A program made the translations under genes and the position numbers. The notes beneath the pieces are model-generated. The model had not been told where the DNA came from. It did not search any database and worked only from the letters and a program-made list of their open reading frames with translations. From assembly GCA_029260215.1 (NCBI GenBank), contig JAJDDQ010000046.1, positions 19,839 through 83,838 of the forward strand: DNA of 64,000 nt, read 5' to 3'. Shown here one piece after another: positions 10,634 to 18,634 of this stretch. Position 1 is the first letter of the stretch; every line of letters starts with the position of its first letter. Origin of the DNA: Phycisphaerae bacterium (lineage in GTDB: Bacteria; Planctomycetota; Phycisphaerae; UBA1845).

Positions 10634-12328
10634 TCAATCGAGATAGCCCAAGTCAGCCAGCCGCTCTGACAACTGACGCTCCTGTTCTTCGTCAAAGACA
10701 CTGTCCGCCGATGCGGCTGCCTGGTTGGATTCAACTGCTCGCTCGGACTCAAATTCGATCGGCGACGCGAACAATTCTTCAATCACGCGGCCCTCGACAT
10801 CGTCCGGAATGCGCAAGCCCAGCATGGCTAATATGGTCGGTGTGGAATCGAGAATCGCCGCCCGGGCCTTTGCGTTTGCAACGATGCCCGGCCCTGCGGC
10901 TGCGAACATTCCCTCGAAACGGTGCGTGCCCTCGATCCTTCGCCAAGGCAGCCAGTGAACCGCCCCGCGCCCGCGAATCTTGCGCACCACCGACACGCCG
11001 TCGGCGGCTTTGAGGAACAAATCGGGCATCCACTCGCGACCCGCGCGCGTGCAACCGTACACGTCTTCGGGCTTGGTCACGTGCTGAAACAGTTGCAGCT
11101 CGCGCCCATCAGGCCCCTTCGCGCGCTCAGACAAAAATCGCTCGCGAATCTCGTCACGCAAGCGTTCGTAGTCCGCCGGATCGACAATGCCGCCCGGTTG
11201 CCGGCCCTTGAGATTCAGATACAAATGGCCATATTCCCCGGCATGCATCACACACGCCTGCGTTTTCGTGAAATCGACGGCCAACTCCTGCGTAATCTGC
11301 CGCTGACTGTTGAACCGGCCCTTTTTCCGGCGCAGCGCGCGATCGGCGAGATACGTCAGCCGCGTACGCGCCCGCGTCGGGGCGGAATCCAAGGCGAGGT
11401 AGCCCCACTCCTTCAGCAGCCAATTGGCTTGAGCCTTGCCCTCAAGACTGCCATGCCCGTGGTCGGACATGATGAACACCGTCGCGTTGTGACGATCCGC
11501 GTGCTCGAACAGTTTGCCCAGCGCGTCGTCCAACTCATTGAAACAGTCAGCCACCGCAGCCGCCCGCGCTTCGTGCCCCGCGTTCAAACGGGGGTCGATG
11601 TATTTCCAGGCTTTGTGCTGAAGATTGTCCACCAGCTTGAACACGACCATCGACACGTCCCAGCCGAGCTTGTCACCAAAGTGGATCGTGATTTCCGCGT
11701 TCTGGTGAAAACTCCGGCAGAAACGCCGAAGATTGTCGTGAAAAACGGCTTCACCCCCGAACGTCTTCCGTCGCCAAGTCGATTTGAACGTATAGTCAGG
11801 CCAACGCGAAAGAAGCTCACCCTTGAGGTCGGCGGGGTGCGTGAAATCGACTTTCGTATTCGGCGTTTCGAAGCCCGTCACCAGAAAACCGTTCACCGTA
11901 CGCGGCGGGTAGGTCATGGGCACAGCCACCACGCCGACCTTCAGCCCCTTGTCCCCGAGCATGTCCCACAGCGTGCGAACGTGCGCCACCGAGCGATGGC
12001 TGTTGAAAACGAGGCTGTTGGTCTCGATATCGTAGCGCTCGAAATCGACAATGCCGTGCGTCCCCGGACATTTACCGGTCATGAACGTCGTCCACGCAGC
12101 CGGCGTGACCGGCGGCTTTGTCGATTCCAGTATGCCGCTCGTCCCGCGTTCCACGAACGCCTTCAGATTCGGCATCTGCCCGGCGGCCATCATCGGGTTC
12201 AGCACATCCCACGTCGCGCCGTCCAGACCGACAACCAACACCCGTTCCGCAATCGCGCGCAAATCGCGATGCACACTTCCACCGGCGACATCAACCGCAG
12301 CCTGACTTTGAGGCGATACCTTCTTCAC
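10634..12328 (-). CDS. Alkaline-phosphatase-superfamily phosphodiesterase/nucleotide pyrophosphatase
   Basis: A 564-residue enzyme of the type I phosphodiesterase branch of the alkaline phosphatase superfamily. VLVVGLDGATWD (residues 30-41) supplies the first metal-binding aspartate, PPVTPAAWTTFMTGKCPGTHG (about 72-92) holds the nucleophilic threonine and the conserved TG-x-x-P-x-x-HG block, and FIMSDHGHG (near 280) supplies the second metal site. No signal peptide is evident, so it is probably cytoplasmic. The C-terminus is acidic. It is directly upstream of purL (65 bases), on the same strand, and could be co-transcribed. The exact substrate (nucleotide, sulfate or phosphonate ester) cannot be read from the sequence. 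Confidence 0.85.
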   Translation of the reverse strand: MKKVSPQSQAAVDVAGGSVHRDLRAIAERVLVVGLDGATWDVLNPMMAAGQMPNLKAFVERGTSGILESTKPPVTPAAWTTFMTGKCPGTHGIVDFERYDIETNSLVFNSHRSVAHVRTLWDMLGDKGLKVGVVAVPMTYPPRTVNGFLVTGFETPNTKVDFTHPADLKGELLSRWPDYTFKSTWRRKTFGGEAVFHDNLRRFCRSFHQNAEITIHFGDKLGWDVSMVVFKLVDNLQHKAWKYIDPRLNAGHEARAAAVADCFNELDDALGKLFEHADRHNATVFIMSDHGHGSLEGKAQANWLLKEWGYLALDSAPTRARTRLTYLADRALRRKKGRFNSQRQITQELAVDFTKTQACVMHAGEYGHLYLNLKGRQPGGIVDPADYERLRDEIRERFLSERAKGPDGRELQLFQHVTKPEDVYGCTRAGREWMPDLFLKAADGVSVVRKIRGRGAVHWLPWRRIEGTHRFEGMFAAAGPGIVANAKARAAILDSTPTILAMLGLRIPDDVEGRVIEELFASPIEFESERAVESNQAAASADSVFDEEQERQLSERLADLGYLD

Positions 12329-12572
12329 ACGTTACCCTCGCGACAACTGTTCCTTCGGATCGCCACGGGTTTTACGGGGAATCAGACACGTTGCCAACAC
12401 GCGTCGCCAACGTTCGATCGCGGAAGGCCTGTGAAATTCCCGGTGTGAGCGGGAGAACACCAACCGCCGCGTATGATAATGTGTCAACATTCAACAGGCG
12501 TGCAGAAAAGCATCACCCGGAACTGAATCGAACGGTACGCTCAAGCGCACCGCAGCCCATCGTCAGGAAATG

Positions 12573-13694
12573 CTACGGAACATACCCATCGGCAGCCGCG
12601 CTGCTCTTGGCATCCGGCGTGGCGATTTCCTTTACCGGCGGCAGCGTCTTTTGAATCTCCGCAATGCGTGAGCTTTGCGGGAAAAACTCCAACCCGCGCT
12701 CAGCGAATTTCGCAGCGTCATTCAATCGCCCCACCCGCTTCAAAAGCGTCAAGACGTCGATGACATGAACCTCAGTGGGCGGCTTCGTCCCGGACCGCTG
12801 TATGCCCAGCATCGTCCACTGCAACGCACTGTGCGCCGCCAACTCAGAGGCCACGTCCGCCTGCTCCTGAATCAAACGCGACATCTCAAGGAACAGCTTC
12901 ACGTTGTCCGGCTCGACATTGATTCTCGATTGCGTGATCGACAAAACCAAACGAATGCACTCGTCCAGCTTTTTCAACGTCGTCGAAGAACTCCCCTGCT
13001 TCCGAACCGCCCTCTCAGCCAGGTCGTGCGCCGTGCGGGCCGCGACCTCCGCCTGACTCAAATCCTCGTTCAGCGCATGCGCCTCAGCCACAAGAATAAA
13101 CGTATCCGCCGTCGCGTCAGGCCCCAGCAATCGAACCGCCTGCTCCGCCCGCCGAACCGCCTCCTGCGGCTTGAGCAATTTCGTCTCACACTTGCACAGC
13201 ACGGAGCAAATCTCCGCCGCGCGCGGGTTCAACTCCATCGCCTTTTCCAACACCGGTTTGGCCAATTTGTAATATTCGGTGTCGAAATATACTTTTCCGA
13301 GAATGTAATGACCTTCCCAATCCGTCGCCCCATGACGGGATTTGGTCCACTCCAGAAGACGATTGATACCCAGATTCGACCGACCCTCCAGAATCAACAC
13401 CCGAGCCAGATAATACTCCGCCCGAACGTTACGCGGATCGCGCTTGCGGACCAGGTCCAGCCGAGTCCGCGCCCGCGCGAACGCTTCCTGCCAGTTCGGA
13501 CCCTTCGCCTCCGACTCACGCAAATCCAGCAAAATCTGATCCAGAAGGACGGGAATCTCCACCGCCGTGTTGGACATCGCAGCGTCCGGACCGGACGGCA
13601 CATCCACCGGCTCAACATCCTGCCCACGCGCGGACACGAAGCAGACCGAAAACACGGAAAGTGAAATCAAAAATCGCTGTCGAAAACAGGGCAT
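12573..13694 (-). CDS. Secreted TPR-repeat protein
   Basis: A 373-residue protein with a clear signal peptide (hydrophobic core LISLSVFSVCFVSARGQ, cleavage probably after residue 23-25). The mature part is helical with tetratricopeptide-like units, for example around AEYYLARVLILEGRSNLGINRLLEW, HYILGKVYFDTEYYKLAKPVLEKAMELNP and AAEICSVLCKCETKLLKPQEAV. This points to a periplasmic scaffold or protein-interaction role. It lies 244 bases upstream of the phosphodiesterase gene on the same strand. Function unknown. Confidence 0.8.
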   Translation of the reverse strand: MPCFRQRFLISLSVFSVCFVSARGQDVEPVDVPSGPDAAMSNTAVEIPVLLDQILLDLRESEAKGPNWQEAFARARTRLDLVRKRDPRNVRAEYYLARVLILEGRSNLGINRLLEWTKSRHGATDWEGHYILGKVYFDTEYYKLAKPVLEKAMELNPRAAEICSVLCKCETKLLKPQEAVRRAEQAVRLLGPDATADTFILVAEAHALNEDLSQAEVAARTAHDLAERAVRKQGSSSTTLKKLDECIRLVLSITQSRINVEPDNVKLFLEMSRLIQEQADVASELAAHSALQWTMLGIQRSGTKPPTEVHVIDVLTLLKRVGRLNDAAKFAERGLEFFPQSSRIAEIQKTLPPVKEIATPDAKSSAAADGYVP

Positions 13695-13788
13695 GATATT
13701 GAACCGCCGGAGTCTTGTGGTCGTTCTTGCAATTCAGACCACGGGACTATATGTCGCGCGCGACGAGTCGGTCAAGGCCGAGGTCGCT

Positions 13789-13931
13789 AGTACTTTGTCA
13801 CGACTCAATTGACGGATTGGGTGCCCCATGGCTTTAGCCGTGGGGAAGTCGAATCGAGGGGGCCATCCGACTCCCCACCTCTGAAGAGGTGGGGCACCCA
13901 ATCCGTCGTTTCAGGCGCGACAAAGCACTAC
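13789..13931 (+). repeat. Palindromic repeat A, copy 2 (complete)
   Basis: This complete copy begins TAGTACTTTGTCA and ends TGACAAAGCACTAC-like (GACAAAGCACTAC), giving imperfect terminal inverted repeats. Inside are two hairpins, CACGGCTTTAGCCGTG-like (here with one mismatch, CATGGCTTTAGCCGTGG) and CCACCTCTGAAGAGGTGG, each bordered by GGGTGCCCC or its complement. The right end overlaps the fliS stop codon by three bases. Confidence 0.9.
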
Positions 13932-14377
13932 CCCTCCAGCGAAAGCGTGCAGGATTCCCGCGACGCGTCCGATGACGACGCCCCAGGAACCTCCGGATGC
14001 TCCTTCGCCACCCGATCCATCAACATCACCCACGTCTCACGCTGATGCCGAAGAATCTTCAAAGCGTCGTCCACCGCTTCCGCATCACGATGAATTGAAG
14101 CGTGGATGAATTTGCGATAGACGAAGTTGTACAACGCCCCAACCTGATCGCAAAGCTCCTCGTTCACTTCCCAGCGAAGCCCGCTCTCCATCTCCAGAAC
14201 GATGCGTTGCGCACGCGAAAAACTCTCGTAAACCTGCTCGTAGTCCTTCTTCTCAATCGCCTCACGCCCCTTCAGCGCGAACCGAATCGCCCCGTCATAG
14301 AGCATCAATTGCAACTGCGCAGGCGACGCCTGAAGCACCGCGTTGCGAAAATAAACATTGGGACCGGGCGAACTCAT
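13928..14377 (-). CDS. fliS: Flagellar export chaperone FliS
   Basis: A 149-residue all-helical protein that matches FliS, the cytoplasmic chaperone binding the C-terminus of flagellin before export. Recognisable parts are YFRNAVLQASPAQLQLMLYDGAIRFALKGREAI at the N-terminus and the helix with LCDQVGALYNFVYRKFIHAS. I chose the ATG at 14377 because FliS proteins begin only a few residues before the Tyr-x-x-x-x-V segment; the open frame runs 47 codons further upstream without family similarity. The TAG stop codon is contributed by the end of repeat A. No other flagellar gene is in the window. Confidence 0.85.
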   Translation of the reverse strand: MSSPGPNVYFRNAVLQASPAQLQLMLYDGAIRFALKGREAIEKKDYEQVYESFSRAQRIVLEMESGLRWEVNEELCDQVGALYNFVYRKFIHASIHRDAEAVDDALKILRHQRETWVMLMDRVAKEHPEVPGASSSDASRESCTLSLEG

Positions 14378-14677
14378 GACACACGCTTTATCGACCGCGC
14401 CAACCTCCACGTTTAGCCGCAAACAATCCCTTTTGGCCCGATTCCAGCCAATCGTGACACTGATATCGGCTTCGGCAGAAGCGCGACAAAAACAGCCCCC
14501 GTGCCGCACAATCGCCATTTTATGAGGACTTTCTTTGTCTTGGGGGCGAGACAGCCCTATGATCCCAAGGCTGATGCTGGCGAAATTCGGAGGCCATATT
14601 CGCCATTCGAGCCGCGTCCCAAATCCGAAATGAGGCCGGGGTCGATCACACAGGGCTTAGGCCCGACGGGTAGTTAC

Positions 14678-15481
14678 ATGAAGCGTCACCACAACCCCCC
14701 GCCACACACACCCGCATTCACACTGATCGAACTCCTCGTTGTCGTGTCCATCATCGGCCTGCTCATCTCCATCCTCATGCCCTCGCTGGGCAGAGCACGC
14801 GACCAGGCCAAAGCGGTCCACTGTGCAGCCCGACTCAAAGACATGGGCAACGCCCTCGCCGCATACGAAAACGACAATGGGGACTTGCTCCCCCCGGCTT
14901 TGTGGAGACCGGACCCCGAAAACGAGCAACTCGTCTACGGCTGGTCCGAAACGCTCTTCGGCTACGTTTACAAGGAACGCGTCTACAGACCGCTCGACAT
15001 CGCCCCCGATTCGCTCCCCGTCCAGCGCAACATAGACCCCGACCGATGGCACAACTACTTCATCTGCAAAGCCAGCCGGCACACTGGCGAAAGCAGCGGC
15101 CACTATCGCGTCTATCTGCCCAGTTGGGTGATGGGCAGCTTCCGGCTCGACGCCGACGAACGCTACGACATCCAGAACACTATACTGAACCCGTTCCTGG
15201 CCGCCTCAAGAAGCCAGATCGCCGCCCGCATGCCCCTCATCGGAGATGCGAACGAATCCTCCGAGCGAATCGACACCAGCTACATCGACGCCGGCGAAGC
15301 CAACACCGCCGGCTTGAGCGGTTACGACGGCAACCGATTCAGCGACCGGCACTACGGCGGTACGAACTTCCTCTTCCAGGATTTTCACGCAGCCACAATG
15401 CCCCAGAAATTCCGCAACCAGCTCGCCTACGACATCGACCTCAACGGCATCCCCGACGTAGCCGTCAACCCCGGACTGTAG
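14678..15481 (+). CDS. Prepilin-like (type II secretion pseudopilin) protein
   Basis: A 267-residue protein with a type IV prepilin N-terminus: a short basic leader then FTLIELLVVVSIIGLLISIL with the conserved glutamate at position 5 after the cleavage site. The residue before the site is alanine rather than glycine. The rest resembles the abundant planctomycete H-x9-DG and DUF1559-type pseudopilins, ending with a segment that reads HYGGTNFLFQDFHAATMP, the usual position of the DG-type motif. The ATG at 14678 is used because it leaves a 13-residue leader; an in-frame ATG lies 16 codons earlier. Probably cleaved by a prepilin peptidase and inner-membrane anchored. Confidence 0.85.
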   Translation: MKRHHNPPPHTPAFTLIELLVVVSIIGLLISILMPSLGRARDQAKAVHCAARLKDMGNALAAYENDNGDLLPPALWRPDPENEQLVYGWSETLFGYVYKERVYRPLDIAPDSLPVQRNIDPDRWHNYFICKASRHTGESSGHYRVYLPSWVMGSFRLDADERYDIQNTILNPFLAASRSQIAARMPLIGDANESSERIDTSYIDAGEANTAGLSGYDGNRFSDRHYGGTNFLFQDFHAATMPQKFRNQLAYDIDLNGIPDVAVNPGL

Positions 15482-15497
15482 CCGTCACGCCGCTGCT

Positions 15498-15637
15498 GCT
15501 TTGTCAGGCCCAAAACGACAGTTGGGTGCCCCACCTCTTCAGAGGTGGGGGAGTCGAGTAGTCTCTCGGTTTCGACTCCCCCACGGCTAAAGCCGTGGGG
15601 CACCCAACCCGTCAATTGAGTTGTGACAAAGTACTAC
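15498..15637 (-). repeat. Palindromic repeat A, copy 3 (reversed)
   Basis: The element lies in inverted orientation relative to copies 1, 2 and 5. It contains both hairpins, CCACCTCTTCAGAGGTGG and CCACGGCTAAAGCCGTGG, and ends with GACAAAGTACTAC. It occupies the space between the convergent prepilin-like gene and the thioredoxin/TPR gene, 17 bases after the prepilin stop codon. Confidence 0.9.
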
Positions 15638-15702
15638 GCCACGCACAAACAAAATTTCCCGTAATTCATCCGCCGCTCGCAGAGAAGAGCGACGCCTCAG
15701 AA

Positions 15703-15799
15703 GATGGGTGGCACGGTCTTGCGAAGCACAGCGTGGCAAGGCTGTGAATTGCCCCAGAGTCCCCACGGCCTGACTTCGCCAGACCGTGTCACCCGCATC
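15703..15799. repeat. Palindromic repeat B, copy 1
   Basis: Imperfect inverted arms GATGGGTGGCACGGTCT (15703-15719) and AGACCGTGTCACCCGCATC (15781-15799) surround a smaller stem-loop region. The GGCACGGTCT arm is shared with copies at 23239-23372 and 61649-61702. With repeat A it fills the 372-base gap before the minus-strand thioredoxin/TPR gene. Confidence 0.75.
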
Positions 15800-15853
15800 A
15801 TTGCAGGTAACTGATGAATATACGATTGTCGCACCCCGAAATGCACGCGCCCG

Positions 15854-17317
15854 CTACTCGCCCTTAACGAACCGCTTCAACGACCCCTGCAACGTGATTT
15901 TCGCAAATTCGTTATCACAAAGCGAAATCGCCTTCGTCTCCAGTGCGATCGCATCTTCCACCGCACCGTTCTCAAACTTCGCCAGCGCGAGCGTATCCAG
16001 ATGTGTCCACGAATCCCCGCCGGGCGACTTGTGCATCGCCTCAGCCGCAGCCAGCGCTAACGCATTGAACTTGCCCTTCGTGTTCGCACCGGTCAAAAGC
16101 TCCCACGCAAAGCCGTTCAGGAAATCCGCATTGCCAGCCGCCTTCTGAACCAGATATTGACCCGCCCGTGCCGCCGCATCCCGATCCTTCTTGCACTCCC
16201 ACAATATGTAGAATTGGCCGAGGTAATGACGCGGCTCTTCCGGGTCAGCCTCAATCGCCAATTGCGCAGCCCGCAACGCCAAGTCACCACAAAGCTTCGC
16301 CCGCGGCGGCGACGAAAGTACGCCCGCGAACTCGCTCAGATCGTTGGCCTGCCCCTTGAAGATGTCGATGGTCTCCGCCGCGAACTTAACCGCCTCGCCA
16401 TCCTTGCCGGCAGCCGCCAGCGATCGAAACCGCGCGATCCGCAACCCCGCATGATCCGGATTCTTCACCAGCGAACGCTCCAGCGCAGCCTCCGCAACCG
16501 CGTTGTAGCCGTCCGCAGCGTCCTCGGAAATAATCTGCATCGCGAGACCAGCTGTGTAGTCCGCATCCCCCCGCATCATGTCGAATGCGCGTTCCGCCGC
16601 CCTTTTCGCCTTCTCAGTATCATCGAGATAGTTCGCGTAGATGAAGAACTGCTCCATCACGCGGTCCGGGCTGTTCGGCTTGAGTGCGATGATCCGATCC
16701 AAACCAGCCAGCACCTTTTTCCAATCACCGTCCCATCGCGCCGCCTCCAGAGATTTGTCGATCTCCGCAACTCTCATGGCCAACCCAATATCGAATGTCC
16801 CCGCGAGCATCTCATTGATCGTCGCGTCCAGCATGCGATCCGGAAAACCAATCCACGCGATTCGCCCCGACTTGTCGATCACGAACGCCGTCGGAATCCC
16901 CTGCTGCTCAGACGCTTCCATGTACGCCTTCGCAACGTCGCGCTTCCCGTCAAACGCCACCGCGTAACCCATCTTGTCGCCCCAGGCTTCGACAAAGTTC
17001 TTCACCTTGTCCAGCGTGTTGTCCTCCCGACCCGGCGTGACGCCGATCACCTGTACGCCCTTGGGGCCAAGCTCTTTTTGAATGTTCGTAAGGTGCGGAA
17101 TGGATGCGACGCAAGACGGGCACCACGTAGCCCAGAATTCGACCACGTAAATGGTCTTGCCCTTGCCAGCTGCGATGTCAATCGCCTCACCCTTGACCCA
17201 ATCGGTCACGTTCAACGCCGGTGCAGCCGAGCCGATCCCCAGCGTCTCCGCCCGAACCAGACCCGACATCATCAGCCACACCACCGACAACGCTGCGATC
17301 GTGCGCGCGTTACTCAT
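15854..17317 (-). CDS. Exported thioredoxin-fold (TlpA-like) and TPR protein
   Basis: A 487-residue protein. I start it at the ATG at 17317 because GGAGG lies seven bases upstream and the protein then begins with a signal peptide (ARTIAALSVVWLMMSGLVRA, to residue 23). The N-terminal domain (about 25-170) is a TlpA/AhpC-type thioredoxin with FWATWCPSCVASIP (CxxC active site) and a proline-containing strand GIPTAFVIDKSGRIAW. The remaining 300 residues are helical repeats of TPR type. It should act outside the cytoplasmic membrane, perhaps in thiol redox or cytochrome maturation. It is divergent from the methyltransferase-like gene at 17669. Confidence 0.88.
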   Translation of the reverse strand: MSNARTIAALSVVWLMMSGLVRAETLGIGSAAPALNVTDWVKGEAIDIAAGKGKTIYVVEFWATWCPSCVASIPHLTNIQKELGPKGVQVIGVTPGREDNTLDKVKNFVEAWGDKMGYAVAFDGKRDVAKAYMEASEQQGIPTAFVIDKSGRIAWIGFPDRMLDATINEMLAGTFDIGLAMRVAEIDKSLEAARWDGDWKKVLAGLDRIIALKPNSPDRVMEQFFIYANYLDDTEKAKRAAERAFDMMRGDADYTAGLAMQIISEDAADGYNAVAEAALERSLVKNPDHAGLRIARFRSLAAAGKDGEAVKFAAETIDIFKGQANDLSEFAGVLSSPPRAKLCGDLALRAAQLAIEADPEEPRHYLGQFYILWECKKDRDAAARAGQYLVQKAAGNADFLNGFAWELLTGANTKGKFNALALAAAEAMHKSPGGDSWTHLDTLALAKFENGAVEDAIALETKAISLCDNEFAKITLQGSLKRFVKGE

Positions 17318-17483
17318 CGAACACCTCCAACGGTCGCCGCCAAACGACGACCGGATCCATCCACCACAAAAATCCAAACAGGCGACCACCGCCGTGTACG
17401 CCAACCACACAACCCTACCATCCCCCCCGAATCATTGTCGTCATTAACACGCCAGTGCGTTGACACGCGTTAATTGACGGGTG

Positions 17484-17525
17484 ACATGCCCGCCTCGAAG
17501 GCGGGCATGTTGCGCCTGCAGCGCA
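17484..17525. repeat. Tandem hairpin pair between divergent genes
   Basis: An 11-bp perfect stem (17484-17494 with 17500-17510, core GCCCGCC) is followed at once by a second stem TGCGC/GCGCA with loop CTGCA (17511-17525). No T run follows and the flanking genes are divergent, so it is not a terminator. It looks like another member of the small palindromic repeat class in this window. The rest of the 17318-17668 gap shows nothing I can assign. Confidence 0.55.
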
Positions 17526-17668
17526 ATCATGGCTGCGCTACGCCCAACAATGCCGCCCAACCTATCAATATAAGCTGTGTCGAACCACCAATTCGCAGGG
17601 AATCCTGCACGAAATTGTCGGCCAATTCCCACTTTCAACCCGGCGAGCGTCGCGTTAAGATTCCCCGC

Positions 17669-18397
17669 ATGGCAAAAAAAGACGCTCCACAGGTTGTCGC
17701 CGCTGCCGACAGACCGGTCAACGGAACATGGACGTTTCTCCGAACCTTTCTGTCCAAACCGGACGTCGTCGGTGCTGCGATCCCCAGCTCCAGATACCTT
17801 GCACGTTCGCTGATAACCCCCTACCTCGACCACAAGGGGCCAGTCACCATACTCGAAGCCGGCGCGGGAACCGGCACGGTAACCGCGCGCATAGGTCAAT
17901 CGCTCAAACCCGATGATCGCCTCGACATCTGCGAGATGGAACCCGATTTCGTGCGGTTCCTCGACACGCAAGTCCTGACTCAGCCGCAGTTTGCCGACGC
18001 GAAACGCACAGGCCGACTCCGGCTGCTCGGTTGCCCCGTGCAGGATATCGAAGGCGAAAACAAGTACGACTACATTATCGGCGGTTTGCCTTTCACCGCC
18101 TTCAACCCCAGCGCCATCCGGGAAATCTTCACCGTGCTGCATCGGCTGCTCAAGCCCGGCGGTGTCTTCTCCTACTTCGAGTACCGCGTTCTGCGGCGTC
18201 TGCGAAAACACGCCACACTGGGGCATGCCCGTCTGCGAGCGGCTGAGGTAGGCGAAATCCTCGATGACCAGATTCAACGGTTCCAATTCGACCGCCGATC
18301 CGTTTGGCTCAACATCCCGCCATGTAGTGCCCGCTACCTCCGCTTTCACGCAACGAAACACAACGGAAGCAAAGCGTCCAAACAGACGCAGCGTTGA
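17669..18397 (+). CDS. Phospholipid N-methyltransferase-like SAM-dependent methyltransferase
   Basis: A 242-residue Rossmann-fold methyltransferase. Residues 22-45 read WTFLRTFLSKPDVVGAAIPSS, the helix and 'AIxPSS' turn typical of the bacterial PmtA group and rRNA adenine dimethylase relatives. Motif I is ILEAGAGTGTVT (about 68-79), followed by an acidic residue in CEMEPDF, and the catalytic region reads YDYIIGGLPFTAF. The ATG at 17669 is the first that gives a PmtA-like start; upstream codons in the frame show no family similarity. It is probably cytoplasmic and may methylate phosphatidylethanolamine, but a related small-molecule or RNA target is possible. Confidence 0.75.
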   Translation: MAKKDAPQVVAAADRPVNGTWTFLRTFLSKPDVVGAAIPSSRYLARSLITPYLDHKGPVTILEAGAGTGTVTARIGQSLKPDDRLDICEMEPDFVRFLDTQVLTQPQFADAKRTGRLRLLGCPVQDIEGENKYDYIIGGLPFTAFNPSAIREIFTVLHRLLKPGGVFSYFEYRVLRRLRKHATLGHARLRAAEVGEILDDQIQRFQFDRRSVWLNIPPCSARYLRFHATKHNGSKASKQTQR

Positions 18398-18422
18398 CAC
18401 ACCCCAACGCCCAAATTAGCAT
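18394..18422 (+). promoter_or_regulatory. Candidate sigma70 promoter for tRNA-Leu
   Basis: TTGACA (18394-18399) and TAGCAT (18417-18422) are 17 bases apart, ending 18 bases before the tRNA. The -35 overlaps the stop codon of the preceding methyltransferase gene. Confidence 0.55.
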
Positions 18423-18440
18423 CCACGTTCCCAAACCCAC

Positions 18441-18524
18441 GCCCGGGTGGCGGAATTGGCAGACGCGCATGGTTGAGGGCCATGTCTACGCAAGTAGGTG
18501 GAGGTTCGAGTCCTCTCCCGGGCA
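18441..18524 (+). tRNA. tRNA-Leu (anticodon GAG)
   Basis: A class II tRNA with a seven-base acceptor stem (GCCCGGG at 18441-18447 with CCCGGGC at 18517-18523, discriminator A). The D arm contains GGCGGAATTGGCAGAC. The anticodon stem CATGG/CCATG encloses TTGAGGG with GAG in the centre. It also has a long variable arm and the T loop GGTTCGAGTCC. CCA is not encoded. Confidence 0.96.
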
Positions 18525-18538
18525 TCCCGAATCACATC

Positions 18539-18567
18539 TTGACAAGGGACTGGGCGCGTTCTATACT
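18539..18567 (+). promoter_or_regulatory. Near-consensus sigma70 promoter of the dksA-like operon
   Basis: TTGACA (18539-18544) and TATACT (18562-18567) are separated by exactly 17 bases, 11 of 12 consensus positions. It lies 15 bases after the tRNA and about 68 bases before the GTG start of the H1-DksA gene, so it should start the five-gene operon that follows. Confidence 0.8.
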
Positions 18568-18634
18568 GCCCCGTTAATTTGCATTGCCCTTGTAATGACA
18601 AGGACTTACGTGCATTTGCCCCTCGGAGGATCGC

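Noticed and set aside
10922..12448. Open frame of 508 codons on the plus strand
   Set aside because: Antisense to the phosphodiesterase gene; composition is arginine- and histidine-rich as expected for a shadow.
13789..13931. Repeat A as a simple transcription terminator
   Set aside because: It has two hairpins, terminal inverted repeats and no T run, and is found in both orientations, including upstream of leuS.
16157..17473. Open frame of 438 codons on the plus strand
   Set aside because: Antisense to the thioredoxin/TPR gene that has a CxxC site and a good ribosome-binding site.
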